Assembly (NCBI RefSeq): GCF_002356295.1
Contig: NZ_AP018042.1
Coordinates: 1,520,361-1,584,360, forward strand
Source of the DNA: Labilibaculum antarcticum
GTDB lineage: Bacteria; Bacteroidota; Bacteroidia; Bacteroidales; Marinifilaceae
DNA length: 64,000 nt
Direction: 5' to 3'
A model generated the notes under the pieces. That model searched no databases. It saw only the letters and a list, made by a program, of their open reading frames with translations, and was not told the origin of the DNA. This document shows, piece by piece, positions 1 through 9,155 of this stretch (positions within the stretch are counted from its first letter, which is position 1; each line of letters opens with the position of its first letter). A program made the position numbers and the translations under genes.

Positions 1-444
1 ATACCGATGTGGCAATTTTTAAACACCCCAATTTCAATACAAATATTTAATGCCGGGGAAGAGCCCATCAAAAAATATATGAATAGTGCTCCTGCCAATT
101 ACAATTATACCGATACTTTAATTCAATTCAACCGGATGTCTGGAGCCAATAAAAGGTTAAAAACGGCTCATGAAATATACAGAACAAACCCAAATAATAA
201 ATTCAATCTTGCCATCGAGTATTACAGATATGCTAGAAACATGAAGAATTTTGATGGAGAAATAGATCCTCGAAACTATTCTAGATTAATAAAAGCTCGG
301 GGAAAAATGCAATTAGCAATTGATCTATTTAAATCCTCTTCCGACATCTCCTCGCAAATTATGCTTTTGCAAGTTAAAGCCGATATTGATAATATTGATA
401 GATTAATTATTTCCGCAAAAAAACAGATCAGATATTTAAAATAA
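1..444 (+). CDS. C-terminal part of an unknown protein (5' end outside window)
   Basis: The reading frame is open to the left edge of the window and stops with TAA at 442-444. The first ATG (position 7) is probably internal, so this is the end of a longer gene. The visible 147 residues are hydrophilic and largely helical, rich in Lys, Asn and Ile, with no signal peptide, membrane segment or recognisable catalytic motif. A helix-rich tail such as this could belong to a TPR-like or structural protein, but I do not recognise it. A 7-bp perfect inverted repeat with a 3-base loop (470-486) lies just downstream but has no T run, so it is only a possible transcript end. Confidence 0.5.
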   Translation: MPMWQFLNTPISIQIFNAGEEPIKKYMNSAPANYNYTDTLIQFNRMSGANKRLKTAHEIYRTNPNNKFNLAIEYYRYARNMKNFDGEIDPRNYSRLIKARGKMQLAIDLFKSSSDISSQIMLLQVKADIDNIDRLIISAKKQIRYLK

Positions 445-683
445 GCTATTTAAAAACTTCTTTTAGCGCAAGCTTATTATAAGCTTCTGGAATATCAAAA
501 ATAGAATCAGTAAAGAAAAAGTATGGTATGGTCCTTATTCATCGAATTCTTGATAAATAAAAGTCTTAATAAGGTTATCAAAATAGTAACATCTGTAAAT
601 TAAACTAAAATTATAAGAACAATCAATTTTAATTCTTTAGCACAATAACTATCTTTACTTACCAAATAAATAACTCCCATCTA

Positions 684-2060
684 TTGAAATCATATCTTAA
701 ATATTTCTCAATCTTTTTGTTGATACTATTGTGTTCAAAATTGGCGTTTTCTCAAGTTTCGCACGAAAAAAATGAGAAAACGCGAATATTATTTATTTTC
801 GATGCTTCTCAAAGCATGAATGGTTACTGGGAAGAATCAAAAAAGATTAATATAGCCCGTAGATTTTTGATTCAAATGATTGACAGTTTGGAATATGAAG
901 ACAATGTCGAACTGGCTTTAAGAGTATATGGTCATCAAAGTGTTGTCCCACCACAGGATTGCAACGACACCAAATTAGAGGTGCCCTTTAAACCTGGAAA
1001 TGCGGGTGAAATAAGACAAACGTTACGATATATCACCCCGAAAGGAACAACCCCGATTGCTCATTCTTTAGAACTTGCAGCGAATGATTTTCCTGAAGTA
1101 AATTCCTTGACCCGTAATGTAATTATTCTTATTACCGATGGTGTAGAGGCTTGTGATGGCGATCCATGTGCAGTATCATTAGAACTGCAAAAAAAAGGAA
1201 TCTTTTTAAAACCATTCATTATTGGAATAGGTTTAGATGTTGATTTTAAAAGTAGTTTCGAATGCATTGGAAATTTTATTGAAGTAAAGAAAGAAGAACG
1301 CTTCGGAGGAACGTTGGAGTATGTTATCTCTCAGGTTTTGAACAAAACTTCGGTACAAATAAATTTAATTGATGCCAATGGTTCTCCAACGGAAACTGAT
1401 GTTCCCATGACGTTCTATAACTCTGTTTCGGGTAAAGTAAGATATCAATTTATGCATACCCTGAATGCAAAAGGAAATCCGGACACTTTATTTCTTGATC
1501 CGTTACTTACTTACGATATTACAATTCACACGATCCCTGAATTGCATCGCGACAGCATAAGTATTGTTGCAGGTAAGCACACTGCGATTGGATTTGATGC
1601 TCCTCAGGGGATGTTGAAAATTGCTTCTGCCAGAACAACCTTATACAAAGATTTAAAAATTCTTATCAGAAAAAACAAAGAGATTATTAATATTCAAATA
1701 CCTAATGAAGTAACAAAATACCTGACTGGCAAATACGATTTAGAAGTTTTAAGTCTGCCTAGAATTTCAATTCCTGATGTTGAAATTAATCAAAGTAAAA
1801 CGACATCTATCAAAATTCCTCAACCGGGTTTAGTTACTATTTTTAAACCAACATCTGGTCCATGTAGTTTGTTTGTTCAAAAAGGAAGTAAATTAGAATG
1901 GATTCATAATATCCCGGAAAAAACATTGAGAGAAACTTTGACACTTCAACCTGGAACGTATCATTTAATTTTCAGAAACAAAAATGCCTATCTGTCACAA
2001 AGCTCCAGAAAAACAAGTTTCGTGATTACTTCAGGTAAATCAATACCAGTACGCTTGTAA
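684..2060 (+). CDS. Secreted von Willebrand factor A domain protein
   Basis: The protein of 458 residues starts at a TTG codon; no ATG lies before the conserved domain, and the TTG start gives a clean signal peptide (hydrophobic residues 8-23, ending SQV). Residues about 34-215 form a VWA domain. The metal-ion site is intact: DASQS at 40-44, the Thr in KGTTPIAHSL, and the Asp in LITDGVEAC. These folds bind a divalent metal and usually mediate protein-protein contacts; no enzymatic activity is implied. The C-terminal half is beta-rich, resembling bacterial chloride-channel-like VWA proteins, and probably periplasmic or surface exposed. It stands alone, about 150 bp before tkt. The partner is unknown. 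Confidence 0.7.
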   Translation: MKSYLKYFSIFLLILLCSKLAFSQVSHEKNEKTRILFIFDASQSMNGYWEESKKINIARRFLIQMIDSLEYEDNVELALRVYGHQSVVPPQDCNDTKLEVPFKPGNAGEIRQTLRYITPKGTTPIAHSLELAANDFPEVNSLTRNVIILITDGVEACDGDPCAVSLELQKKGIFLKPFIIGIGLDVDFKSSFECIGNFIEVKKEERFGGTLEYVISQVLNKTSVQINLIDANGSPTETDVPMTFYNSVSGKVRYQFMHTLNAKGNPDTLFLDPLLTYDITIHTIPELHRDSISIVAGKHTAIGFDAPQGMLKIASARTTLYKDLKILIRKNKEIINIQIPNEVTKYLTGKYDLEVLSLPRISIPDVEINQSKTTSIKIPQPGLVTIFKPTSGPCSLFVQKGSKLEWIHNIPEKTLRETLTLQPGTYHLIFRNKNAYLSQSSRKTSFVITSGKSIPVRL

Positions 2061-2153
2061 TCTTATTGATTTACAATATTCTAAATATTAAAAAAAACCA
2101 CATTTCAAAAGCTATTTATAATTGTTTACATGATGCTAAAAGGCATTTTTGTA

Positions 2154-2161
2154 TATCTTTG
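2154..2161 (+). promoter_or_regulatory. Candidate -7 box for tkt
   Basis: TATCTTTG matches the Bacteroidota TAnnTTTG -7 consensus and lies 56 bp before the tkt start. No good -33 TTTG is visible at the expected 19-20 bp upstream, so this is a partial match only. Confidence 0.4.
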
Positions 2162-2216
2162 CAGGCATTAATAAAACCTTACCAAGTTTTTATAATCTAA
2201 AATCTCATTTTCAAAA

Positions 2217-4277
2217 ATGGATCTAAAAGAAAAGAAAAACCGAGTGGATCTGACAGCAACTGACATGGCTGCGAATAATGTTCGTATCCTTTCAGCTGCA
2301 ATGGTAGAAAAAGCTAAATCCGGACATCCAGGTGGTGCTATGGGCGGTGCTGATTTTATCAACGTTCTTTATTCTGAATTTTTAAACTTTGACCCAACTG
2401 ACATGAATTGGATTAATCGTGATCGATTTTTCCTTGACCCAGGTCACATGTCACCAATGTTGTATTCCATTCTTTCCTTAACCGGAAATTATACAATGGA
2501 AGAGCTTGCAAATTTCAGACAATGGGGAAGTCCAACTCCAGGTCATCCTGAGGTTGAAGTTGCAAGAGGTGTTGAAAACACTTCCGGTCCTTTAGGACAA
2601 GGTCATACAATGGCTGTTGGTGCTGCAATTGCAGAGCGTTTTCTAGCAGCTCGTTTTGGTGACTGGATGTCGCACAAAATTTACACTTTCATTTCTGATG
2701 GTGGAATCCAGGAAGAAATTTCTCAGGGAGCAGGTCGAATTGCAGGAACATTAGGTCTAAGCAATCTAATCATGTTCTACGATTCAAATAACATTCAACT
2801 TTCAACTAAAGTTGAAGAAGTTACTACTGAAGATACTGCTAAAAAGTACGAAGCTTGGAACTGGAATGTTATTACTATTAAAGGAAACGATGCAACAGCA
2901 ATTCGTGAAGCCTTAGCTGCAGCGAACAAAGAAACTGAAAGACCAACCCTTATTATAGGAAAAACTCTTATGGGTAAAGGTGCAGTAACTGCAGATGGTA
3001 CAAGTTTCGAAAATATGGTTTCGACTCACGGACAACCTATAGGAGCAGCAGGTGCATCAATCGGAAAAACAATTGAAAACCTTGGTGGAAATCCTGAAAA
3101 TCCATTCCAGATTTTCCCTGAAGTTCAAGAATATTATGCCGAAGTTTTAAAGAAAAAACAGGCATTTGCTGATGCTAAAAAAGCTGAACAAGCTGAATGG
3201 ACAAAAGCGAATCCTGAATTAGCAGCTAAATTAGAGAAATTCTTTAGCAACGAAGCTCCAGAACTTGACTACGAAGCAATTGTTCAAAAATCAGGCGATG
3301 CAACTCGTTCAGCATCATCGGTAGTTTTGGGTGAGCTTGCTAAAAATGTTGATAACATGATTGTGTCTTCAGCTGATTTAAGTAACTCTGATAAAACTGA
3401 TGGTTTCTTGAAAAACACCAAAGCTCTTGCTAAAGGTGATTTCTCCGGAGCATTTCTTCAAGCAGGTGTTGCAGAATTAACAATGGCTTCTATCTGTAAT
3501 GGTATTGCTCTGCACGGTGGTGTTATTGCAGCTTGTGGAACTTTCTTTGTATTCTCTGATTACATGAAACCTGCAGTTCGTTTAGCGGCTTTAATGCAAG
3601 TTCCTGTAAAATACATCTGGACTCACGATGCATTCCGTGTTGGAGAAGACGGACCAACTCATCAGCCAATTGAACAAGAAGCTCAAATTCGTTTACTGGA
3701 ACAATTGAAAAATCACTCCGGGCAAATGAGTTTAATGGCTCTTCGTCCTGCTGATGCTGACGAAGCAACTGTAGCTTGGAAAATGGCAATGGAGAACACA
3801 AAAACTCCTACTGCTTTGATTTTTTCGCGTCAGAACATAACAAAACTTCCATCAAAAGGAAATCGTTATCAGGAAGCTCTTCAAGCTCAAAAGGGTGCTT
3901 ACATTGTTGAGAAACCTGAGACTACTCCTGATGTTGTTCTTTTAGCAAGTGGATCTGAAGTAGCAACTTTAGTTGAAGGTGCTAAAATATTACGTGCTGA
4001 AAAAGGATTGAACGTACAAATTGTATCTGTTCCTTCAGAAGGATTATTCAGAACTCAATCTGCAGAATATCAAAACGAAGTCATTCCTGCTGGAATTCCC
4101 GTTCTTGGATTAACTGCAGGTTTACCTGTAACTCTTCTTGGCTTGGTTGGCCCTCTTGGCAAATCAATTGGATTGGATCATTTTGGTTATTCAGCTCCAG
4201 CTAGCGTATTAGATGAAAAATTTGGTTACACTGCTGAAAATGTTGCTAAAGAAGTAGAAGCTTTACTTCAAAAATAA
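2217..4277 (+). CDS. tkt: Transketolase
   Basis: This full-length (686 aa) thiamine-diphosphate enzyme transfers two-carbon ketol units in the non-oxidative pentose phosphate pathway, in the cytoplasm. The N-terminal TPP domain has the catalytic His in KSGHPGG (H37), DPGHMSP (H77), GPLGQGH and the cofactor/metal motif at 160-170 (SDGG, a variant of the common GDG). The central pyrimidine domain carries HDAFRVGEDGPTHQP, typical of transketolase rather than of DXS. The C-terminal domain ends near residue 680. The gene is monocistronic: a -7-like box lies upstream and a strong terminator follows at 4292. Bacteroidota often use transketolase to supply pentoses because they lack a complete oxidative branch. 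Confidence 0.96.
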   Translation: MDLKEKKNRVDLTATDMAANNVRILSAAMVEKAKSGHPGGAMGGADFINVLYSEFLNFDPTDMNWINRDRFFLDPGHMSPMLYSILSLTGNYTMEELANFRQWGSPTPGHPEVEVARGVENTSGPLGQGHTMAVGAAIAERFLAARFGDWMSHKIYTFISDGGIQEEISQGAGRIAGTLGLSNLIMFYDSNNIQLSTKVEEVTTEDTAKKYEAWNWNVITIKGNDATAIREALAAANKETERPTLIIGKTLMGKGAVTADGTSFENMVSTHGQPIGAAGASIGKTIENLGGNPENPFQIFPEVQEYYAEVLKKKQAFADAKKAEQAEWTKANPELAAKLEKFFSNEAPELDYEAIVQKSGDATRSASSVVLGELAKNVDNMIVSSADLSNSDKTDGFLKNTKALAKGDFSGAFLQAGVAELTMASICNGIALHGGVIAACGTFFVFSDYMKPAVRLAALMQVPVKYIWTHDAFRVGEDGPTHQPIEQEAQIRLLEQLKNHSGQMSLMALRPADADEATVAWKMAMENTKTPTALIFSRQNITKLPSKGNRYQEALQAQKGAYIVEKPETTPDVVLLASGSEVATLVEGAKILRAEKGLNVQIVSVPSEGLFRTQSAEYQNEVIPAGIPVLGLTAGLPVTLLGLVGPLGKSIGLDHFGYSAPASVLDEKFGYTAENVAKEVEALLQK

Positions 4278-4291
4278 TATACATTGCAAAT

Positions 4292-4329
4292 AAAAAAATC
4301 CGGGATCATTTCGATTCCGGATTTTTTTT
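4292..4329 (+). terminator. Rho-independent terminator of tkt
   Basis: The inverted repeat AATCCGG/CCGGATT has a 13-base loop and is followed by eight T. It begins about 15 bp after the tkt stop codon. Confidence 0.8.
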
Positions 4330-4427
4330 GGCCCTATATTAAACCTTTTGCAAAGAAAATAGTCTTACCTAACGCATAACAAATGTGAAATAGCTATTTT
4401 TAAAATCCATTACTTGAATGCTAATTG

Positions 4428-4985
4428 ATGAACAACAAATCTGACGAAGAAATACTGGAACTTTTTCGCGATAAAAATACGCAAAGTCAGGCATTTTCCT
4501 TCTTAGTGAAGAAATACCAGGAAAGATTATATTGGCAAATCAGAAAAATAGTTCTTTTGCACGACGACACGGATGATGTTTTGCAAAATACTTTCGTGAA
4601 AATATGGAAGGGCTTACAAAATTTCAGATCCGATTCCCAATTGTTTACCTGGATATTTCGAATTGCAACTAACGAAGCTTTAACATTTCTTAAGGACAAA
4701 CAGAAAAAACATTTGGGATACGCTAATAGCGAAGTGGAAGATATGCTTTTAGCAAATTTAGAAGCAGATCCTTATTTTGATGCAAACAAAGCTCAGTTGG
4801 AGTTACAAAAAGCCATACTGAAGTTACCGGAAAAGCAACGTTTGGTATTTAATATGAAATATTTCGATGATTTAAAATATACTGAAATGTCTGAAATATT
4901 AGAAACTTCAGTCGGTGCCTTAAAAGCTTCCTATCATCATGCCGTTAAAAAAATCGAATCTTTCTTGAGCCTAAACGAAGTGTAA
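4428..4985 (+). CDS. ECF-type RNA polymerase sigma-70 factor
   Basis: The protein has 185 residues. I take the ATG at 4428 rather than the TTG directly before it. Region 2 covers about residues 20-90, with the acidic DDTDDVLQNTFVKIW segment that contacts core polymerase and the -10-binding helix around FTWIFRIATNEAL. Region 4 covers about 125-178, with LPEKQRLVFNMKYFDDL and an HTH ending in SYHHAVKKIE. There is no region 3, as usual for extracytoplasmic-function sigma factors. It is followed after 44 bp by a one-helix membrane protein and then a Spy/CpxP-like protein, an arrangement typical of an envelope-stress sigma operon. The trigger cannot be read from the sequence. Confidence 0.9.
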   Translation: MNNKSDEEILELFRDKNTQSQAFSFLVKKYQERLYWQIRKIVLLHDDTDDVLQNTFVKIWKGLQNFRSDSQLFTWIFRIATNEALTFLKDKQKKHLGYANSEVEDMLLANLEADPYFDANKAQLELQKAILKLPEKQRLVFNMKYFDDLKYTEMSEILETSVGALKASYHHAVKKIESFLSLNEV

Positions 4986-5029
4986 ATTAAACCTATTACA
5001 CTTCTGACAGTCTAAATACTACAATAAAC

Positions 5030-5428
5030 ATGAATAATCTGTCGAACATGAAAAACGATCAACCATTTAAGGTTCCTGAGGATTACTTTGAAAACCTAAG
5101 TGATCGGGTTCAGGAAAGAATTACAACAGAAGAAAATCCAAATAAAAGACTTTTACAAGTATTAAAACCATACTTCTGGATGGCTGCAAGTATAATTGGC
5201 ATCGTTTTTATTGCCAAAATTGTGCTGACGACCTCTGTTTCTAACGATTATAAAATCCAACAGATTTCTCAAACAGAAAGTACAGCTATTGATACTCAAA
5301 AGACGAGTACTGGTTTGAATGAGCTGGATTGGTTCTCTGATGAAACTACTGAGGCTACATCTGATGAAATAATTGAATATCTTTCTGATTTTGATATCGA
5401 TTCAGAATCTTTATTAGCAAACTTATAA
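5030..5428 (+). CDS. Single-pass membrane protein of the sigma operon, possible anti-sigma factor
   Basis: The 132-residue protein has an N-terminal cytoplasmic part (PFKVPEDYFENLSDRV, about 10-30), one membrane helix at about 50-70 (WMAASIIGIVFIAKIVL) and an acidic outer tail rich in Asp, Glu, Ser and Thr. The topology and the place directly after an ECF sigma gene fit an anti-sigma role, but there is no zinc-binding ZAS motif, so that is inference. The PEDYF segment recurs in proteins encoded beside ECF sigma genes in Bacteroidota. The start could also be the ATG at 5048. Confidence 0.6.
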   Translation: MNNLSNMKNDQPFKVPEDYFENLSDRVQERITTEENPNKRLLQVLKPYFWMAASIIGIVFIAKIVLTTSVSNDYKIQQISQTESTAIDTQKTSTGLNELDWFSDETTEATSDEIIEYLSDFDIDSESLLANL

Positions 5429-5438
5429 CAAACAAGAC

Positions 5439-5909
5439 ATGAACCGAACTTTAATCATATTAACACTTGTGCTTACTTTTAGTACATCAGGTATTGCTCA
5501 GGAAAAAGAACATGGTATGCATCATCAGATGAGTGAACGATTCGAAGCTCAAAAAATCTCTTTCATTACTCAAAAATTAGAATTGACACCTGATGAAGCT
5601 CAATTGTTTTGGCCTCTTTACAATGAATTGGGAAAAAAGAAGAAAGAAAACAGGGAACAAGCTAAAACTCTTTTCAGAAAACTACGAAACAACTCTGAAG
5701 AATTATCAGATAAAGAGTTAGGTGATATAAGTGACGAGTTGATTGAGCTTAAATTGCAGGAAGCCCACCTTCAAAAAGAATACCATCTAAAATATAAAAA
5801 GATACTTTCAGCTAAAAAAATTCTTACGCTTTATCATTCCGAAAGACAATTTCAAAGCATGCTGTTAAGGCAAATAAAAGAACGGGGAAAGCATCAACAC
5901 GAAAAATAA
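5439..5909 (+). CDS. Periplasmic Spy/CpxP-like helical protein
   Basis: The 156-residue protein has a signal peptide (1-20, cleaved after GIAQ) and an all-helical, highly charged mature part. The segment LTPDEAQLFWPLYNE (about 48-62) is the hallmark of small sensor/chaperone-like proteins that follow ECF sigma genes in Bacteroidota. HGMHHQM near the mature N terminus and KHQHEK at the C terminus are His-rich and could bind metal. It starts 10 bp after the preceding gene, so the three genes are almost certainly one operon ending at the terminator at 5921. The likely role is periplasmic stress sensing or chaperoning, inferred from fold class and neighbours. Confidence 0.65.
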   Translation: MNRTLIILTLVLTFSTSGIAQEKEHGMHHQMSERFEAQKISFITQKLELTPDEAQLFWPLYNELGKKKKENREQAKTLFRKLRNNSEELSDKELGDISDELIELKLQEAHLQKEYHLKYKKILSAKKILTLYHSERQFQSMLLRQIKERGKHQHEK

Positions 5910-5920
5910 AATTAAAAGAA

Positions 5921-5955
5921 AAAGGGCTGTCAGTTTGAAATCGACAGCCCTTTTT
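5921..5955. terminator. Bidirectional terminator between the sigma operon and hisS
   Basis: AAGGGCTGTC pairs with GACAGCCCTT across an 11-base loop, flanked by A and T runs on both sides. The genes on the two sides converge on it. Confidence 0.85.
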
Positions 5956-5974
5956 ATATTTATTTGGAATATTT

Positions 5975-7342
5975 TTAAGACAAAACCAATCTATCAATTA
6001 GTTGATCCGGAGTCAGCTTTTCCTGATCTCCACTTTCCATATTCTTTAAACTAATAACACCTTCCTCTACTTCAGATTCTCCTACCAAAATCACAAAAGG
6101 AATATTTTTATTATTGGCATAAGTCATCTGCTTTTTCATTTTAGCAGAATCGGGGAATATTTCAGCATTAATTCCATTTGACCTTAACTTCGCCAGAATT
6201 GGCAAACAAAATGCCTCCTCTTTTTTGCCAAAATTGATGAACAACACTTTCGTTGTTATACCCGTATTAGTCGGAAATTTATCCATTTGCTCCAGCACAT
6301 CGTAAATACGATCGGCACCAAAAGAAATACCAACTCCCGAAACATCCTTCAATCCAAAAATGCCGGTTAAATCATCATATCGTCCACCGCCGGTGATGCT
6401 TCCAAATTCCATATCCTTCGATTTCACTTCAAAAATGGCTCCGGTATAGTAATTCAATCCTCTGGCCAAAGTTAAATCCAATTCAACTTCTGTTTTTACA
6501 TCAATCTGCGATAGATAAGTAAAAACTGTTTCCAGCTCTTCAATCCCACTCATTCCAACTTCCGAAGAAGAAAGAAGTTCTCTTAATTTGGCAAGTTTCT
6601 CCGAATTTGAACCTGATAACAATATTATTGGTTGAAGTTTATCGATTGCTTCTTGCGGAATTCCTTTATCAACCAATTCCTTATTCACATTTTCCAAGCC
6701 GATTTTATCCAGCTTATCAATTGCAACGGTAATATCAACGATCTTCTCAGCCTCGCCAATGATCTCGGCAATTCCAGCTAAAATCTTTCTATTATTCAAC
6801 TTCACCACAACATTCAACTGAAGTCTTTTATATACTTGATCAACAATTTGAATAAGCTCAACCTCGTTTAAAAGAGAGTTGCTGCCAATCACATCAACAT
6901 CACATTGAAAAAATTCACGATAGCGCCCTTTCTGAGGTCTGTCGGCTCTCCATACTGGCTGTATCTGATAACGCTTAAATGGAAAATCAATTTCATTACG
7001 ATGCTGAACAACGTAACGTGCGAAAGGAACAGTCAGATCGTACCGAAGTCCTTTTTCACTTATTTTTGTGGCTAATTTTACAGAATTTTTTTCCCGAATT
7101 TGATCTTCATTGATTTTTGATAGATAATCACCAGAATTCAGCACTTTAAACAATAGTTTATCGCCTTCTTCTCCATATTTTCCCATTAGAGTAGAAAGAT
7201 TTTCCATTGATGGTGTTTCTATTGGCATAAAACCATATAACTGAAACACCTCTTTTATGGTATCAAAAATATAGTTTCTCTTTACCATTTCAACAGGAGA
7301 GAAATCTCTTGTCCCTTTAGGAATAGACGGTTTTTGAGCCAT
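5975..7342 (-). CDS. hisS: Histidyl-tRNA synthetase
   Basis: This cytoplasmic class II aminoacyl-tRNA synthetase (455 aa, normal length) charges tRNA-His. Visible motifs are motif 2 ([19 protein letters not shown], about 121-140), the HisA peptide [15 protein letters not shown] (about 290-305), and motif 3 [10 protein letters not shown] (about 340). The anticodon-binding domain follows to the end. Gene order does not group it with other translation genes here. It shares the convergent terminator at 5921. The 300 bp upstream contain an unusual inverted-repeat element rather than a gene. Confidence 0.96.
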   Translation of the reverse strand: MAQKPSIPKGTRDFSPVEMVKRNYIFDTIKEVFQLYGFMPIETPSMENLSTLMGKYGEEGDKLLFKVLNSGDYLSKINEDQIREKNSVKLATKISEKGLRYDLTVPFARYVVQHRNEIDFPFKRYQIQPVWRADRPQKGRYREFFQCDVDVIGSNSLLNEVELIQIVDQVYKRLQLNVVVKLNNRKILAGIAEIIGEAEKIVDITVAIDKLDKIGLENVNKELVDKGIPQEAIDKLQPIILLSGSNSEKLAKLRELLSSSEVGMSGIEELETVFTYLSQIDVKTEVELDLTLARGLNYYTGAIFEVKSKDMEFGSITGGGRYDDLTGIFGLKDVSGVGISFGADRIYDVLEQMDKFPTNTGITTKVLFINFGKKEEAFCLPILAKLRSNGINAEIFPDSAKMKKQMTYANNKNIPFVILVGESEVEEGVISLKNMESGDQEKLTPDQLIDRLVLS

Positions 7343-7650
7343 TTTAAATTTTTATTTTGGTTATTTTATTAGAGCTACAAAATTATCAAATTATTTGACA
7401 GATACCACAGTATTCTCTTGAGATCTCTAATTGACTTACAAAAATAGAACAACTACTTACACCCTTATGAATAATTCAGGAGCCATGGCGAACGAAATAA
7501 ACTCGGTCTAATGCCGATGAAATAAACAGGAAGCTCTGTTGAACATGGCGTACCGAATCAAACGAGCTCATAGCCTGTTCCGAGTAAAGAAAATACCTTC
7601 GTGAGTATTCGTGAAAATGTAGCTCACTAATTTATCCAATCGGTGTTATT
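7343..7650. other. Gene-free stretch with nested inverted repeats
   Basis: The 308 bp between hisS and the next gene hold no credible reading frame. Positions 7480-7600 contain complementary segments in nested order: ACTCGG (7501) with CCGAGT (7580), AACAGG with CCTGTT, and AGCTC with GAGCT. There is also a degenerate direct repeat beginning CATGGCG at 7484 and 7544. It could be a structured RNA or the remnant of a mobile palindromic element. Confidence 0.4.
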
Positions 7651-7986
7651 CTATATTCTTTTTATTCTACGAAGAATGTTGGTGAAAAAATCGATAAGGA
7701 TACCTAAAACAAATGGATAATACCAAAGTTTCATCTCAAGCACAAGTAGAAGAAATATTGAAATAAGAAAAAAAACATTCACTGATAATTTTAAATAATC
7801 AATAGTCAACCAATCCCTCAAACTTTTAAAGAACAAAAATTTTATTTGTATCCAAGAATACAATAGAATACCCATTGAGAAAAACACTTCACCATACGAT
7901 AAATGCTTTATTAATAGGATACCTCCGAAAACAATAAAGACAACCCCAATATAGTAGATTGTCTTATAAACAGAAAAAGATTTCAT
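7651..7986 (-). CDS. Small hydrophobic membrane protein of unknown function
   Basis: The 111-residue protein is almost entirely membrane-embedded, with about four hydrophobic helices (roughly 8-26, 30-50, 62-82 and 88-104). It has positively charged ends (LRRIKRI at the C terminus). No conserved catalytic residues are visible. It lies 4 bp after the DUF4870-like gene, so both are probably on one transcript. The length and frame look like a real gene, but I do not recognise the family. Confidence 0.5.
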   Translation of the reverse strand: MKSFSVYKTIYYIGVVFIVFGGILLIKHLSYGEVFFSMGILLYSWIQIKFLFFKSLRDWLTIDYLKLSVNVFFLISIFLLLVLEMKLWYYPFVLGILIDFFTNILRRIKRI

Positions 7987-7990
7987 TTTT

Positions 7991-8344
7991 TCAATTTAGA
8001 AATTTAATACTCAGAGGATATTCATAATCTTCCCCATTTAAGGTTTTTACAATTGCCATAACAACAAAAATCAAATTTACCAAGGCAAGCCCTATCAGCA
8101 ATAAAATACCTATCCCTACAAATACCAATATTGCTGATACAAAAATGTATATAGACATCGAAATCTGAAAATTAATAGACTTTTTCCCTTCCCGATCAAC
8201 CAGTTCGGAATAATCCTTTTTCATCGACCATAAAATAAGTGGACCTACTACATTTCCAAAAGGTATTATAACTCCTGCAAAAGATGATAGATGACAAAAC
8301 ATTGCCCAATTTTTCTCATCAGTAGGTGTTGCAAATTGATTCAT
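7991..8344 (-). CDS. DUF4870 (Tic20-like) domain membrane protein
   Basis: I choose the ATG at 8344 (MNQFATPTDEKNWAMFCHL) over an upstream TTG, giving 117 residues. The conserved DEKNWAMFCHLSSF start, GPLILWSMKKDYSELVD, and the FQISMSIY helix are characteristic of the DUF4870 family of small proteins with three to four membrane helices. The family has no established biochemical function; a distant link to Tic20-like proteins has been suggested. It is followed after 4 bp by another small membrane protein. Confidence 0.8.
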   Translation of the reverse strand: MNQFATPTDEKNWAMFCHLSSFAGVIIPFGNVVGPLILWSMKKDYSELVDREGKKSINFQISMSIYIFVSAILVFVGIGILLLIGLALVNLIFVVMAIVKTLNGEDYEYPLSIKFLN

Positions 8345-8778
8345 GGGATTGAGTGTTAATTTGTAAATCAAAATTACAAAAACAAAGGGAAGAAAACCAA
8401 TCTGCTTTCTTTCATTTTTATCCCCAGATTAAGCACTTAGGATTTTCTAAATAAGGCTCTCTCCGTTTCACTCCTGTGGATTAAAAATCTGAATTTCACC
8501 AGTATTAAAAGGCCGGAGCTTTCTGTCTTTTTCTAACAAATCCTCTAAATTATAGTCGATAGACCTGATCTGGTGACAAAATATCCATGTGTCCGCTTGT
8601 AATAATTACCAACATGAAAATAACAACAATTGTTACTATTTCTCAAAACATACAATCAACCAATCATATATTTAGCTCCCTCAAACCTGCTGGCTTATTA
8701 ACAATAATTTACCACGAAACCCCACAGGAAGCTTAATTAACAGGCATTCTATAAAAAAATATCAAAAATAAGGAAGGT

Positions 8779-8962
8779 CGTTATAATTTGTTAATGGCTC
8801 CACTAAATGATAAAACGTCCATTATAATTTGTTAACGACTCCACGAAAGGCTTAGGCGAGCCATTATAATTTGTTAATGGCTTCACTAAATGATAAAACG
8901 TCCATTATAATTTGTTAATGACTCCACGAAAGGCTTAGGCAAGCCATTATAATATGTTAACG
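8779..8962. repeat. Composite tandem repeat, 41+42 bp half units in an 83-bp period
   Basis: Five copies of the core CATTATAATTTGTTAA begin at 8779 (with one base change), 8820, 8862, 8903 and 8945. Spacing alternates 41, 42, 41, 42. The bases after the core alternate between type A (CTCCACTAAATGATAAAACG) and type B (CTCCACGAAAGGCTTAGGC). A and B are related, so an old 41-42 bp duplication diverged and the AB pair was then duplicated almost exactly. Confidence 0.9.
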
Positions 8963-9003
8963 GCCCGTGCTTCTGCGGATTTTGCAGTCTGTAGTAAGGT
9001 GTT

Positions 9004-9020
9004 TCGGATTTTTAATCCGA
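9004..9020. repeat. Perfect 7-bp inverted repeat
   Basis: TCGGATT pairs with AATCCGA around TTT. It lies in the gene-poor stretch near a repeated GGATTAAAAA phrase and has no T run, so it is not a standard terminator. Confidence 0.5.
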
Positions 9021-9114
9021 TTCCAGATACATCTATTTTCACTCCTATGGATTAAAAACCCACCACTCTCAACCGGCCAATTGCAAATCGGCGGTAGCAA
9101 ATCATAAAATTAAA

Positions 9115-9150
9115 AAAGGTGAAAGCTTCAAAACAGAGCTTTCACCTTTT
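9115..9150 (-). terminator. Terminator of ettA
   Basis: AAAGGTGAAAGCT pairs with AGCTTTCACCTTT around an 8-base loop. Read on the minus strand it is followed by a T run, a few bases after the ettA stop codon. Confidence 0.85.
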
Positions 9151-9155
9151 ATGCT

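Larger units (their letters stand above)
8345..9155. other. Gene-poor 0.8 kb intergenic stretch with repeats
   Basis: No convincing gene is seen on either strand. The stretch holds the composite tandem repeat at 8779-8962, a perfect hairpin TCGGATT-TTT-AATCCGA at 9004-9020, two similar copies of a phrase CACTCCTNTGGATTAAAAA (about 8469 and 9039), and the ettA terminator at 9115-9150. The mix of repeats and no coding suggests decayed or mobile intergenic DNA. Confidence 0.6.

Noticed and set aside
470-486. Terminator for the first partial gene
   Set aside because: The perfect 7-bp inverted repeat AAGCTTA/TAAGCTT is weak and has no T run.
7480-7600. tRNA gene
   Set aside because: Paired segments are visible, but there is no cloverleaf, TTCAA arm or CCA end at the right spacing.
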